Source: Streptomyces abikoensis (GTDB lineage Bacteria > Actinomycetota > Actinomycetes > Streptomycetales > Streptomycetaceae). From it: DNA of 64,000 bases. Location of the stretch: assembly GCF_014648775.1 (NCBI RefSeq), contig NZ_BMRT01000007.1:62001-126000 (forward strand), read 5' to 3'. The notes below the pieces were generated by a model, which did no database searches, had not been told where the DNA came from, and saw only the letters and a list, made by a program, of their open reading frames with translations. Shown here piece by piece: positions 44,034 through 52,074 of this stretch (its first letter is position 1; each line of letters opens with the position of its first letter). A program made the position numbers and the translations under genes.

Positions 44034-45848
44034 GTGAAGATACTTCGTACCCGCGCTGCGAGCGTCTCCCGCCAGGGACTGTGCACTGCTCTGCTCGTCG
44101 CCAGCCTCACGACCGCCGCGGTGGGCGCCAGCCCCGCCAGCGGCGCGTTCGGCGGCGACCCGTCCCCCGGGCCCGACAATCCGCAGCGGAAGCCGCACGG
44201 CGTCCCCAACCTCACCCTCCCCGACCTCGTCCCGCGCCCCGGCGCCTCCGGCAAGCCCGGCTCCCCCGCCGGCCGCGGCGACACCCCCGACGGCAGCACG
44301 GGCATCCCCGTGACCGCCCTCGCCGCCTACAAGAACGCCGAGAAGCTCGCCGCCGAGCGCTACCCGAGCTGCCACATCCCCTGGCAGCTCGTCGCCGGCA
44401 TCGGAAAGGTGGAGTCCGAGCACGCCGCCACCTACGGGCTGCGCTCGGACGGCACGACGGACAACCAGATCCTGGGGCCCCGGCTGATGGGCGGCCAGTT
44501 CGCGGAGATCAAGGACACCGACGGCGGCCGCTGGGACGGCGACGCCCAGTACGACCGCGCCGTGGGGCCGACCCAGTTCATCCCCTCCACCTGGGAGAGC
44601 TACGGCGTCGACGGCAACGGCGACGGCAAGGCCGACCCCAACAACATCTTCGACGCGGCCGCGGGCACCGCCCGCTACCTCTGCGCCGGGAACAAGGACC
44701 TGCGCGACCCCGCCGACCTCGACCGGGCCATCCTCAGCTACAACAACTCCCGCGAGTACGTGAACGCCGTGCTCGCCTGGATGCGGACGTACCAGAGCGG
44801 CCAGGTCGGCACCACGCCCGACACCGGCACCGGCACCGGGACGTCCCCCAGGCCGACCCCGCCGTGGAGCGGCCCGAAGCCCACACCGCTGCCCTCGACC
44901 GGCAACAACGGCGGCAGTGGCGGCAACGGCGGCACGAACGGCACCAAGCCCAGCCGGCCCGGCACGCCGTCGACGCCCTCGACCCCGGACAAGCCCAAGC
45001 CCAAGCCCGACACCCCGAGCAAGCCCGACAACCCGGACAAGCCCAATGGCGGCGGCGACAAGCCCACCCCGCCCAAGCCGCCCGCCGTCTCCCGCCTCGA
45101 CCGCGTCGGCGACGAGCAGCTGACCGCCACCGCGGGCGAGACCTTCACCGACCAGCCCACCGTCCGCGCCCTGACCGCCGACGGAAAGGCCGCCCCGGCG
45201 GGCACCCGCGTCACGTTCGAGATCGTCGGACTGAGGACCGAAGCCCGCTTCGAGGACAAGAGCCGCACCGCCACCGTCACCGTCGACAAGGACGGCAAGG
45301 CCATCGCCCCGAAGCTCACCGCGGGCAGGATCGCCGGCGACTTCACCGTGCGCGCCACCGTCGACGGCAAGGGCGGCGCGAAGATCACCACCGACTTCGC
45401 CGGCACCGTCAAGGCCGCACCCGCCCCGCGCGCCACCTCCCTGGAGCGCGACGGCAAGGACGACCTGACGGCCGCTCCGAAGAGCTCCTTCAAGGAGCAG
45501 GTGACGCTCAAGGCCGTCGACAAGGACAAGGGCAAGGCCGCCGCCGGCGCGATGGTCACCGCCACCATCCTGCAGAGCGACAAGAAGACCCCCGCCACCA
45601 CCGGCCCGTACTTCCTGGACGGCGGCGACACACCGCAGCGCCGGGTCACCCTCGTCAAGACGGACGAGAACGGCTACGTCACCCTGCCGAAGCTGTTCAC
45701 GGACGAACACGCCGGAACGTACGTCCTGCACCTGACCACGACCGACGGCGCCATCCTCGACCTGGAACTGACCGTCACGGCCCCCGCGACCGCGACACAG
45801 ACGCCGGCCCCGGCCACGCCCTCGGCGACCCCCGCCAAGAAGCCGTAG
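44034..45848 (+). CDS. secreted lytic transglycosylase with Ig-like C-terminal domains
   Basis: A 604-residue secreted wall enzyme. A signal peptide (about 1-37) is followed by a lytic transglycosylase domain of the MltB/SLT-2 type (about 90-265), with catalytic Glu127 in GIGKVESEHAATYG and the signature VGPTQFIPSTWESYG. A 100-residue Pro/Thr/Lys/Gly linker with repeated KPDTPSKPDNPDKP-like units follows, then two Ig-like (Big_1/invasin-like) domains (about 355-480 and 480-590). It cleaves glycan strands in peptidoglycan; the Ig-like part may place it at the surface. GTG 44034 follows GAGGAAG. A 10-bp hairpin follows the stop. Confidence 0.85.
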   Translation: MKILRTRAASVSRQGLCTALLVASLTTAAVGASPASGAFGGDPSPGPDNPQRKPHGVPNLTLPDLVPRPGASGKPGSPAGRGDTPDGSTGIPVTALAAYKNAEKLAAERYPSCHIPWQLVAGIGKVESEHAATYGLRSDGTTDNQILGPRLMGGQFAEIKDTDGGRWDGDAQYDRAVGPTQFIPSTWESYGVDGNGDGKADPNNIFDAAAGTARYLCAGNKDLRDPADLDRAILSYNNSREYVNAVLAWMRTYQSGQVGTTPDTGTGTGTSPRPTPPWSGPKPTPLPSTGNNGGSGGNGGTNGTKPSRPGTPSTPSTPDKPKPKPDTPSKPDNPDKPNGGGDKPTPPKPPAVSRLDRVGDEQLTATAGETFTDQPTVRALTADGKAAPAGTRVTFEIVGLRTEARFEDKSRTATVTVDKDGKAIAPKLTAGRIAGDFTVRATVDGKGGAKITTDFAGTVKAAPAPRATSLERDGKDDLTAAPKSSFKEQVTLKAVDKDKGKAAAGAMVTATILQSDKKTPATTGPYFLDGGDTPQRRVTLVKTDENGYVTLPKLFTDEHAGTYVLHLTTTDGAILDLELTVTAPATATQTPAPATPSATPAKKP

Positions 45849-45862
45849 CGCGAACACACACG

Positions 45863-45899
45863 ACGGCCCCGCCCCCCGGTCAACGGGAGGCGGGGCCGT
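45863..45899. terminator. bidirectional terminator
   Basis: ACGGCCCCGCC pairs with GGCGGGGCCGT, with further pairing CCGG/CGGG toward a short loop. It lies between the convergent transglycosylase and coiled-coil genes. Confidence 0.75.
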
Positions 45900-45909
45900 T
45901 CGCCGTTCG

Positions 45910-46812
45910 CTACTCGTTCGCCCCCACGTCCTCGGCCACCGGCTTGCCCGTCAGGGCCGCCAGACTGTGCCGGACGTGCGCCATGTGCGACTTGAGCTCC
46001 TCACGCCGCTCCTCGTGCTCCCGCAGCACCCGCTCGGTGTCCCGCGCGATGCGCTCCTCACGCACCCGCGCCTGCGCGATCACCGCCGCCGCCTGCGCCT
46101 CCGCGTCCTCCTGGCCGTGCCGCGCGGCCTCCTCCGTGTCCGCGTACCGGCGCCGCGCGTCACCCAGCGCCGTCCGCGCGTACTCCTCCAGCGCCGCCAC
46201 CCGGGCGTCCATCGCCGCCTCCCGCTCGGCGATCTCCCGCCCCGCCGCGTCCCACCGCTCGGCGTGCTCCTTCTCCTGCTCCGCCAGGATGTGAGCGCAG
46301 CGCTGCCGCATCTCCTTCAGCGCCGCCAGCGACTCCTCACGCCGCTGCGTCGTCTCCTGACGCACCGTGGACCGCAGATCGTCCGCCACCGTCTGCGCGG
46401 CGAGCTGCGCCTGCCGCGCCCACTCCTCCGCCTCCGCGCGCACCGCCACCGCGTACTCGTGCGCCGAATCCCGCACCGAACGCGCGTGGGACTCCGCCGC
46501 CTCCTGCAGACCCAGCGCCTCCGCCTCGGAACGCTCCCGCAGCCCCGCCGCCTCCAGCTCGGCCGTCGTCACCAGACCCTGCGCACGCGGACCGAGCGTC
46601 TCGTACGTCTGCGGCGGAAGCTTCGCGACGACCTGGGCGAGGCGCCGCACCTCGTCCTCCATCTCCCGCGCCAGGACCGTCAGCCGAGCCGCCCGCTCCC
46701 AGGCGGAATCCCGCTGGCGAGCGCACTCCGCCACCGCGCGGTCGACCTGCTCGGGCCGGTAACCACGGCCTCGTACGACAGCGAAACCGTCAGGAGACAC
46801 CGGTGAACTCAT
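45910..46812 (-). CDS. coiled-coil protein (often annotated cellulose-binding; DivIVA-like)
   Basis: A 300-residue soluble protein. The N-terminal 30 residues (GFAVVRGRGYRPEQVDRAVAECARQRD) look like the DivIVA/Wag31 membrane-targeting start. The remainder, about 45-285, is almost one continuous coiled coil rich in Ala, Glu and Arg, with SHMAHVRHSLAALTGKP at the end. Streptomyces copies carry the old label cellulose-binding protein, but the sequence suggests a cytoskeletal or polar-growth scaffold. ATG 46812 is followed by MSSPVSPDG. It lies downstream of the toxin/immunity-like genes on the same strand. Confidence 0.75.
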   Translation of the reverse strand: MSSPVSPDGFAVVRGRGYRPEQVDRAVAECARQRDSAWERAARLTVLAREMEDEVRRLAQVVAKLPPQTYETLGPRAQGLVTTAELEAAGLRERSEAEALGLQEAAESHARSVRDSAHEYAVAVRAEAEEWARQAQLAAQTVADDLRSTVRQETTQRREESLAALKEMRQRCAHILAEQEKEHAERWDAAGREIAEREAAMDARVAALEEYARTALGDARRRYADTEEAARHGQEDAEAQAAAVIAQARVREERIARDTERVLREHEERREELKSHMAHVRHSLAALTGKPVAEDVGANE

Positions 46813-46984
46813 CCTTGTAGCCCCTTATATCCGGAAATCCGGTATGCGACAGGTCGGCGTCCATCATTCCCGGACAACCGGAGCGCCCATCACGCGACAC
46901 TCCGCGACGCCCGGCGCCCGGCCCCGAACCGGGCCGGGCGCACCACGCCGTCCGGGCACGCCTCACCGACCGCTGGACCGGCCG

Positions 46985-49651
46985 CTAGAAGAGACCGTCC
47001 CACATCTGCTCCAGCAGCACGGCCCACCAGTTCTCCGGCGTGGCAAGAGCGGCCGGGTCCAACACGGCCAGCTGCTCCTGAAAGTCCACGGTCCAGCGCC
47101 CGGCCTGCTCCGGCGTCAACCCGTAACGCCACCGCCACATCTTCCCGAGCAGCGCCAAAGAGCGAACGAACTGGGGAAGGCTCGTGTTGACGAACTGCGG
47201 CAGTGCGGGCTGCCCGTCCGGCCCCGCCTCAAGGGGCACCGCCACGATGTGCGCCGTACCGTACTGCACACACAGCTGACGGCCGTAGTCCCCGCCCATC
47301 ACCAGGTACGAACCCGCGTCCGCCGCCGCCCGCACCCCGCGCTCGGCGGCGAGCTCCGCCAGCGTCGGCACGGGCCGGCCCGGCTGCGCCTGCGCCCAGA
47401 AGAACGGCCCGAAGTCCACCGGCAGCCCCGCCCAGACCAGCGTCTGCGCCACGACCTCCGGCACGCCCTGCCGCGACACGGCCCGCTGGTCGAACCGGAA
47501 CACACCCTGCGGACCGAACGCCTCCGCCAGCTCCCGCCCGATCACGTCCGGCCCCACCGGCGGCGCCGGCTGGACCCGGCCCGGATGCGGCGCCGGCACC
47601 GGATTCGGCGCGGGCCGCGCCGGACCGTCCGCCACCTGGTGCAGCTCACCCTGGTGCGCCACCAGATGACGCATGCCCTGCTGACGAGTGGCGTGGTCAC
47701 GCCCGTACGGCGCGGTGTGACTGATCCGCACCTGCGGCCACGTCTCCCGGACCATCCGCGCGCAGTACCCGCCCGGCAGATCACAGGACTCCAGCTCCGT
47801 GTGCAGCTCCAGCACCTGCTGCGGGGGCACGTTCATCGCCCGCAGCTCGTGCAGGATCTGCCACTCCGGGTGCGGCGTGCCCGGCGCGCTGCGCCGGATG
47901 ATCTGCTGCTCGGACCCGTCCTGCGCACGGTAGCGGAGCACGGCCATGTAGCCGGGCCCGACCGTGGGCAGCCCGGTGGGGGCGGCGGCCTGCGGGTAGC
48001 CGTAGGCGGGGGCGGGCGCCTGGGGCGCGCCGGGCGCCTGGGGCGGCGTGCCGGGGAGGCCGGGGGTGCCGGGGCCGGCGAGCATCGTCGCCGCCGCGTG
48101 CACACCGCCACCGGGCGGCTGCGGCGGCGCGACAGGGGCGCCGAGGGCACCCGGCATCCCGGGCGTGCCCGGGCTCGCCAGCATCGTCGCCGCGTGGGCG
48201 ACCCCACCGGGACCCTGCGGGGCCCCGGGCGGCGCGGGAGCGCCGGGCGGCGCGGGGGGCACGGGCCCGCCGGGGCTCGCCAGCATCGTGGCGGCGGCGT
48301 GGGCGTCCCGGCCGGGGGCCGGGGGCGCGCCAGGCGCGCCGGGGCCCTGCGGGGCACCGGCGGGACCGGAGGCGGGGGCGGCAGGGGCCGGCGTGCCGGG
48401 GGCCTGGGGAGCAGCGGCGGGAGCAGCCGCCGGAGCGCCAGGGACCGGCGGCACACCGGGCTGCCCCGGGACGCCCGGAACCGGCGCACCCGGGGCACCC
48501 GGCGCGGGGACGGGCGGGACACCCTGCTGGCCAGGCTGGCCCGGAAGACCCGGGGCCTGCGGGGCACCGGACTGACCGGCAGCGGAAGCCAACGGCATCC
48601 CCGGCTGAGCCGGGGCACCCGGAACCGGCGGCACGGCAGGCTGACCGGGCATGCCCGGAACCGGCGGCACGCCGGGCTGACCGGGGGCGCCGGACGCCTG
48701 CGCGCCCGGGGCCTGACCCGGCGCACCCGGCGCCGGGACGGGCGGGACACCCGGCACGGCGGGCGCACCCGGAACACCAGGTGCCTGCGCGCCCGGAACC
48801 GGCGGCACGCCGGGCTGACCCGGCGCACCCGGCGCGTCCAGGCCGTCGATCGCCGGGGCGATCGCCGTGCGCGGCAGGGCGCTGCCCTGCGGCAGGAGCT
48901 CGGTCTTGGCCTCCGGGCGCGTGCTCGGCGGCGGGGCGTCGTCGAGGTCCGAGCCCGAGAGGGCCGGAGCCAGCACCGTCGCGGGCAGGCCGACGGACAG
49001 GTCGTCGTCATCGTCGTCCGGACGGACGTCCGCCCCCGCCCACGGCTCGGCCTCCGCCGAAGCCGGCGCCTTGACCAGCCCGGCCCCGGGCGCGGGCGCA
49101 GGCGCGGACACAGGTTCAGGCGCGGGCTCAGGCTCAGGCACAGACTCCGGCTCCGGCTCGCGCTCCGGCTCGGCCTCCGCCCGCGAAGGCGCCGGCACCG
49201 GCACCGGCGCCGACACCTGCGACGACGATCCCGACTCCGACCCTGACCCCGACCCCGACCTCCGGTCCGGAATCCCCATCGCGTCCGCCGCGTCCTGAAG
49301 CCACTGCGGCGGACTCAGCAGGAACGACGTCGCCTCCAGGTCGAGCCGCCGCGGCGCGGCGTCACCCGGCCCCGCCGCGGGCGGCTCCTCCACCGTCCCG
49401 TACTCCTCCTCGTACCGCCGGATCACCTCGCCCACCGGCAGCGCGGGCCACAACGTCGTCTCACCGCTGTCCCGCGCGATGACCAGCCGCACCCGGCCGC
49501 CGTCGCCCCGAGGACCGTCCTCACGGTCCTCGGCCCAGCAGACGAAGCCCAGATCGAACTCCCGGACCTGCACCTCCCGCTGGAGATAAGCCGGCACATC
49601 ACCGTTGACCCAGCGCTCCGCGCGCTCCTGCGCCTGCGCGAACGTCACCAT
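46985..49651 (-). CDS. YrhB-like / deaminase-like / SUKH-4 multidomain protein with collagen-like linker
   Basis: An 888-residue intracellular protein with no signal peptide. Residues 1-100 look like a YrhB-type immunity domain (MVTFAQAQERAERWVNGDVP, DLGFVCWAEDR, TTLWPALPVGEVIRRYEEEYG). Residues 130-555 are a Pro/Gly/Ala-rich linker with dozens of collagen-like GxP units and repeated ATMLASPG cassettes. Residues 560-690 resemble a bacterial-toxin nucleotide/nucleic-acid deaminase: HPEWQILHELR (about 594) supplies the HxE motif and ESCDLPGGYC (about 621-630) the zinc Cys pair. Residues 697-888 form a SUKH-4 immunity domain (FGPQGVFRF, AGLPVDF, YLVMGGDYGRQLCVQ, FVNTSLPQFVRSLALL). Its ATG overlaps the WHH/SMI1 stop by 7 bp, so both are made together. 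Confidence 0.8.
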   Translation of the reverse strand: MVTFAQAQERAERWVNGDVPAYLQREVQVREFDLGFVCWAEDREDGPRGDGGRVRLVIARDSGETTLWPALPVGEVIRRYEEEYGTVEEPPAAGPGDAAPRRLDLEATSFLLSPPQWLQDAADAMGIPDRRSGSGSGSESGSSSQVSAPVPVPAPSRAEAEPEREPEPESVPEPEPAPEPVSAPAPAPGAGLVKAPASAEAEPWAGADVRPDDDDDDLSVGLPATVLAPALSGSDLDDAPPPSTRPEAKTELLPQGSALPRTAIAPAIDGLDAPGAPGQPGVPPVPGAQAPGVPGAPAVPGVPPVPAPGAPGQAPGAQASGAPGQPGVPPVPGMPGQPAVPPVPGAPAQPGMPLASAAGQSGAPQAPGLPGQPGQQGVPPVPAPGAPGAPVPGVPGQPGVPPVPGAPAAAPAAAPQAPGTPAPAAPASGPAGAPQGPGAPGAPPAPGRDAHAAATMLASPGGPVPPAPPGAPAPPGAPQGPGGVAHAATMLASPGTPGMPGALGAPVAPPQPPGGGVHAAATMLAGPGTPGLPGTPPQAPGAPQAPAPAYGYPQAAAPTGLPTVGPGYMAVLRYRAQDGSEQQIIRRSAPGTPHPEWQILHELRAMNVPPQQVLELHTELESCDLPGGYCARMVRETWPQVRISHTAPYGRDHATRQQGMRHLVAHQGELHQVADGPARPAPNPVPAPHPGRVQPAPPVGPDVIGRELAEAFGPQGVFRFDQRAVSRQGVPEVVAQTLVWAGLPVDFGPFFWAQAQPGRPVPTLAELAAERGVRAAADAGSYLVMGGDYGRQLCVQYGTAHIVAVPLEAGPDGQPALPQFVNTSLPQFVRSLALLGKMWRWRYGLTPEQAGRWTVDFQEQLAVLDPAALATPENWWAVLLEQMWDGLF

Positions 49652-50637
49652 TGCGCCGATCGTCCCTCCACCGGGACGGCGTGCGCGAAGCCACCGTCCA
49701 CCATCAGGTTCGCCACCGTCTCCAGCTCCGGCGGACCACCCGCCAGCCGCGACAGGAACACGTCGAAGTCCTCACCACAGGGCAGCAGCAACCGCTCCAC
49801 CCTGTCCCGCACCGTCCAGCCGTCACGGTCGCGCGCGTCGTCGTACGGGCAGAACCACACCGAACCGGTCGCCTCGCCCCGGACCTTCACCGCCAGCACA
49901 CCGCCCTGCACGAAGGCGACGCCCAGATAGTCCTTGGTGAAGTGGTCGCGCAGACACTTGTTGACGTACACGAGGTCGTTGACCGCCGCCTCGTCACGAA
50001 CCGTGAAGAACGGCTGGTCCAGCAACAGCCCCAGCTCCGCGTCGAGCGCCGCGCCCACCGGCGCGCAGCCACCCGCCGCCTTCAGGAACGCACGGTACGC
50101 ACCGGGCAGCCGGTAGCCGAGATCCTCCTCGACACCCTGGACCTGCTCCTCCGTCACCGCCAGATCCCGCTGCGGCAGCGCGAAATGCACCGGACGCGTC
50201 TCCTGCAGCGGACGCGTCCCCCGCTTCTCCTGGTCGACGGCGGCCGTCGCCAGCCCACCGTGGTGCCGCAGCAACGCCTTGACCTCCACGGGAACCAGCT
50301 CCAGCCGGCGCGTCCCCGCGACGTGGTGCCACGTCCAGCCGTGCGGCGTCACCACCGGCGACAGACTCGCCCACAGCTCATGGCCCTCGGCGTGCTGCGC
50401 GGCGTTGGCCGACACATAGTCGGTCAGCCGCAGCTCGTCGACGCCGAAACCCTCCGGCGGCTCGGCGATCTCCGCGGCCGCCCGCGCGTACGGCGAGAAG
50501 TCCGGGAAACCGTCGTCGTCGACGCGCACCCCCTTGGGGTGACGGCTGCGACGCACCGGATCCGGGAAGTGCACGACCTGCCCGGCATAGGCCGCGTTCG
50601 GTGGCGCGGCCTGCTGCCCGAGCCGACCTGTCGTCAT
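49645..50637 (-). CDS. WHH-type nuclease domain fused to SMI1/KNR4 (SUKH) domain
   Basis: A 330-residue protein. The N-terminal part (about 20-150) matches the WHH branch of HNH/endonuclease VII-fold toxins: FPDFSPYA, then the triad W103-H-H in GWTWHH, VPVEVKALLRHHGGLA. The C-terminal part (about 160-320) is an SMI1/KNR4 domain (VTEEQVQGVEEDLGYRLPGAYRAFLKAAGG, LGVAFVQGGVLAVKV, GSVWFCPYDDARD), normally the immunity protein of such nucleases. Toxin-like and immunity-like modules therefore share one chain. There is no secretion signal. ATG 50637 follows GGGGG; an ATG 11 codons upstream is possible. It is the first gene of the unit that continues into the 888-residue protein. Confidence 0.82.
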   Translation of the reverse strand: MTTGRLGQQAAPPNAAYAGQVVHFPDPVRRSRHPKGVRVDDDGFPDFSPYARAAAEIAEPPEGFGVDELRLTDYVSANAAQHAEGHELWASLSPVVTPHGWTWHHVAGTRRLELVPVEVKALLRHHGGLATAAVDQEKRGTRPLQETRPVHFALPQRDLAVTEEQVQGVEEDLGYRLPGAYRAFLKAAGGCAPVGAALDAELGLLLDQPFFTVRDEAAVNDLVYVNKCLRDHFTKDYLGVAFVQGGVLAVKVRGEATGSVWFCPYDDARDRDGWTVRDRVERLLLPCGEDFDVFLSRLAGGPPELETVANLMVDGGFAHAVPVEGRSAQW

Positions 50638-50969
50638 GGCGGAAGCCCCCTGCTGAACTGTCTCCCCCACCGGACCCCGAAGAGCCCCGCGGGACTGCTG
50701 AACACCCCGGCCATGCGGCGAACGCCGGGAACACTCGTGCCCGACAGCCTATGCGCTGCCGCAAGAACCACCCCGCCCGCCGATCCGCACCCGTATGCGA
50801 ATGCGTACGAACCCCGCGCACCGACGACCGGGACGCGACGACTCGTGACCTCACGGTGACCATTCGACACACCAGACCCGTACAACCCCGACCTGCCTTC
50901 CACACCCGCCGCCCCGTTTGGCAGGCTGATCCCCGCAACAGGGGGATTGCACGGGAGGGAAGAACCGCC
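50638..50969. other. 332-bp divergent promoter region of the toxin/immunity-like genes
   Basis: Lies between the WHH/SMI1 gene (minus) and the YwqJ-like deaminase gene (plus). It is slightly less GC-rich than the flanks around 50870-50945. No gene and no clear operator was found. Confidence 0.4.
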
Positions 50970-51500
50970 ATGCACACGACTCAGGAACGGCACACCGACG
51001 CGAGCGCCCCGGGCGACCCCCGGCTCACCTGGAGCTCCACCGAGGACGCAGAGCGCCCGCCCGCCCTGCTCCACCGCCGCGACGGCTTCCTGCCCGCCGT
51101 GGCCGCCGCCCTGTCCGTCCGCGGCGAAACACTCACCTGCACCGCGGCCAAATCCGACCAACCGCCCAGACTCCACCCCCTCGTCCAGGACTTCCTCGAC
51201 ACCCTCACCCACGAACGCCGCGAACGCTTCACCGGCCGCTGCCCCGAAGCCGTCCTCCTCACCCGCTACCTCACCGCCCACGAAGCCGGCCGCAGCAAAC
51301 GCGCCGCCCGCAAACCCCTCACCCACGGCGAAGCACGCCGCGCCCTCAAACAGGCCAAGGTGACCGCCCGCCACATCCGCGAGGACGGCGACCCCCGCCA
51401 CGGCTGCTACGCCCCGCCCTGCCGCTCCTGCACCGAACTCCTGGCCCACTTCGGCGTACGGGCCGTCGACCCCGCCGCCCCCACCAACGGCAGGAGCTGA
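50970..51500 (+). CDS. YwqJ-related putative deaminase
   Basis: A 176-residue protein of the YwqJ-like deaminase family, a branch of the bacterial-toxin cytidine-deaminase fold. Zinc-site motifs are C91-P-E93 in TGRCPEAVLL and P150-C-R-S-C154 in PPCRSCTELL, with the proton-shuttling Glu at 93. The N-terminal 50 residues resemble the family start (PALLHRRDGFLPAVAAAL). No signal peptide or secretion domain is present. The ATG at 50970 follows GGGAGGG at about 10 bases. The SUKH-3 gene starts 10 bp after its stop, a toxin-then-immunity order. Confidence 0.85.
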   Translation: MHTTQERHTDASAPGDPRLTWSSTEDAERPPALLHRRDGFLPAVAAALSVRGETLTCTAAKSDQPPRLHPLVQDFLDTLTHERRERFTGRCPEAVLLTRYLTAHEAGRSKRAARKPLTHGEARRALKQAKVTARHIREDGDPRHGCYAPPCRSCTELLAHFGVRAVDPAAPTNGRS

Positions 51501-51509
51501 CCCCCCGCC

Positions 51510-52016
51510 ATGCGCGCATTCGACCGCACCGCCACCGACCGCTTCCCCGTCGCCGTCGACGCCGCCCTCCGCGAATCGGGCTGGCAACCGGGCCGCTGGG
51601 ACATCAAGGCCGCCGAGAACTGGGCCGACGCACTGCGCGCCCACGTCTCCCCCGCCGGACACCGGCACACCGTCTTCCCCGCCGCCGTCGAGGCCTGGGC
51701 GGAATTCGGCGGACTGCACATCACCGGCTCCGGACCGGGCCGCCACATCGCCCCCACCCCCTTCCACATCGACCCCCTCCACGGCCTCCACCTCGCCCGC
51801 ACCGTCGCCGACCTCGGCCGCGCACTCGGCACCGAGGTCTGCCCCCTCGGCCAGGAACTCGACGGCCAGGCCCTCCTCGCCATCGACGCCCACGGCCGCG
51901 TCTACAGCCTCGACCACACCGGGGACTGGTACCTCGGTTCCGACATCGACCACGCGATCGGAACACTCGTGACGGGCGTCAGACCCTCACGACTGTCGGC
52001 GGCCGGACCGCTGTAA
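51510..52016 (+). CDS. SUKH-3 family immunity-like protein
   Basis: A 168-residue SUKH-3 protein: SGWQPGRWDIKAAENWADALR, PAAVEAWAEFGGLHI, FHIDPLHGLH, LCPLGQ-like TEVCPLGQELDGQALLAIDAHGRVYSLDHTGDWYLGSDIDHAIGTLV. SUKH proteins usually bind and inhibit cognate nuclease or deaminase toxins; here the obvious partner is the YwqJ-like deaminase 10 bp upstream, in the same operon. The ATG at 51510 has GGAG about 13 bases upstream, inside the previous gene. It converges on the sensor kinase. Confidence 0.88.
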   Translation: MRAFDRTATDRFPVAVDAALRESGWQPGRWDIKAAENWADALRAHVSPAGHRHTVFPAAVEAWAEFGGLHITGSGPGRHIAPTPFHIDPLHGLHLARTVADLGRALGTEVCPLGQELDGQALLAIDAHGRVYSLDHTGDWYLGSDIDHAIGTLVTGVRPSRLSAAGPL

Positions 52017-52074
52017 CCGCTGTAACGGGACCCACCGGCCCGGGCGGGGCAAGCCCCCGCCCCCCCGGAACCCC

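Noticed and set aside
48000..49200. Plus-strand Gly/Pro-rich frames as collagen-like genes
   Set aside because: They mirror the linker of the minus-strand 888-residue protein, whose flanking domains are recognisable and whose start is coupled to the upstream gene.
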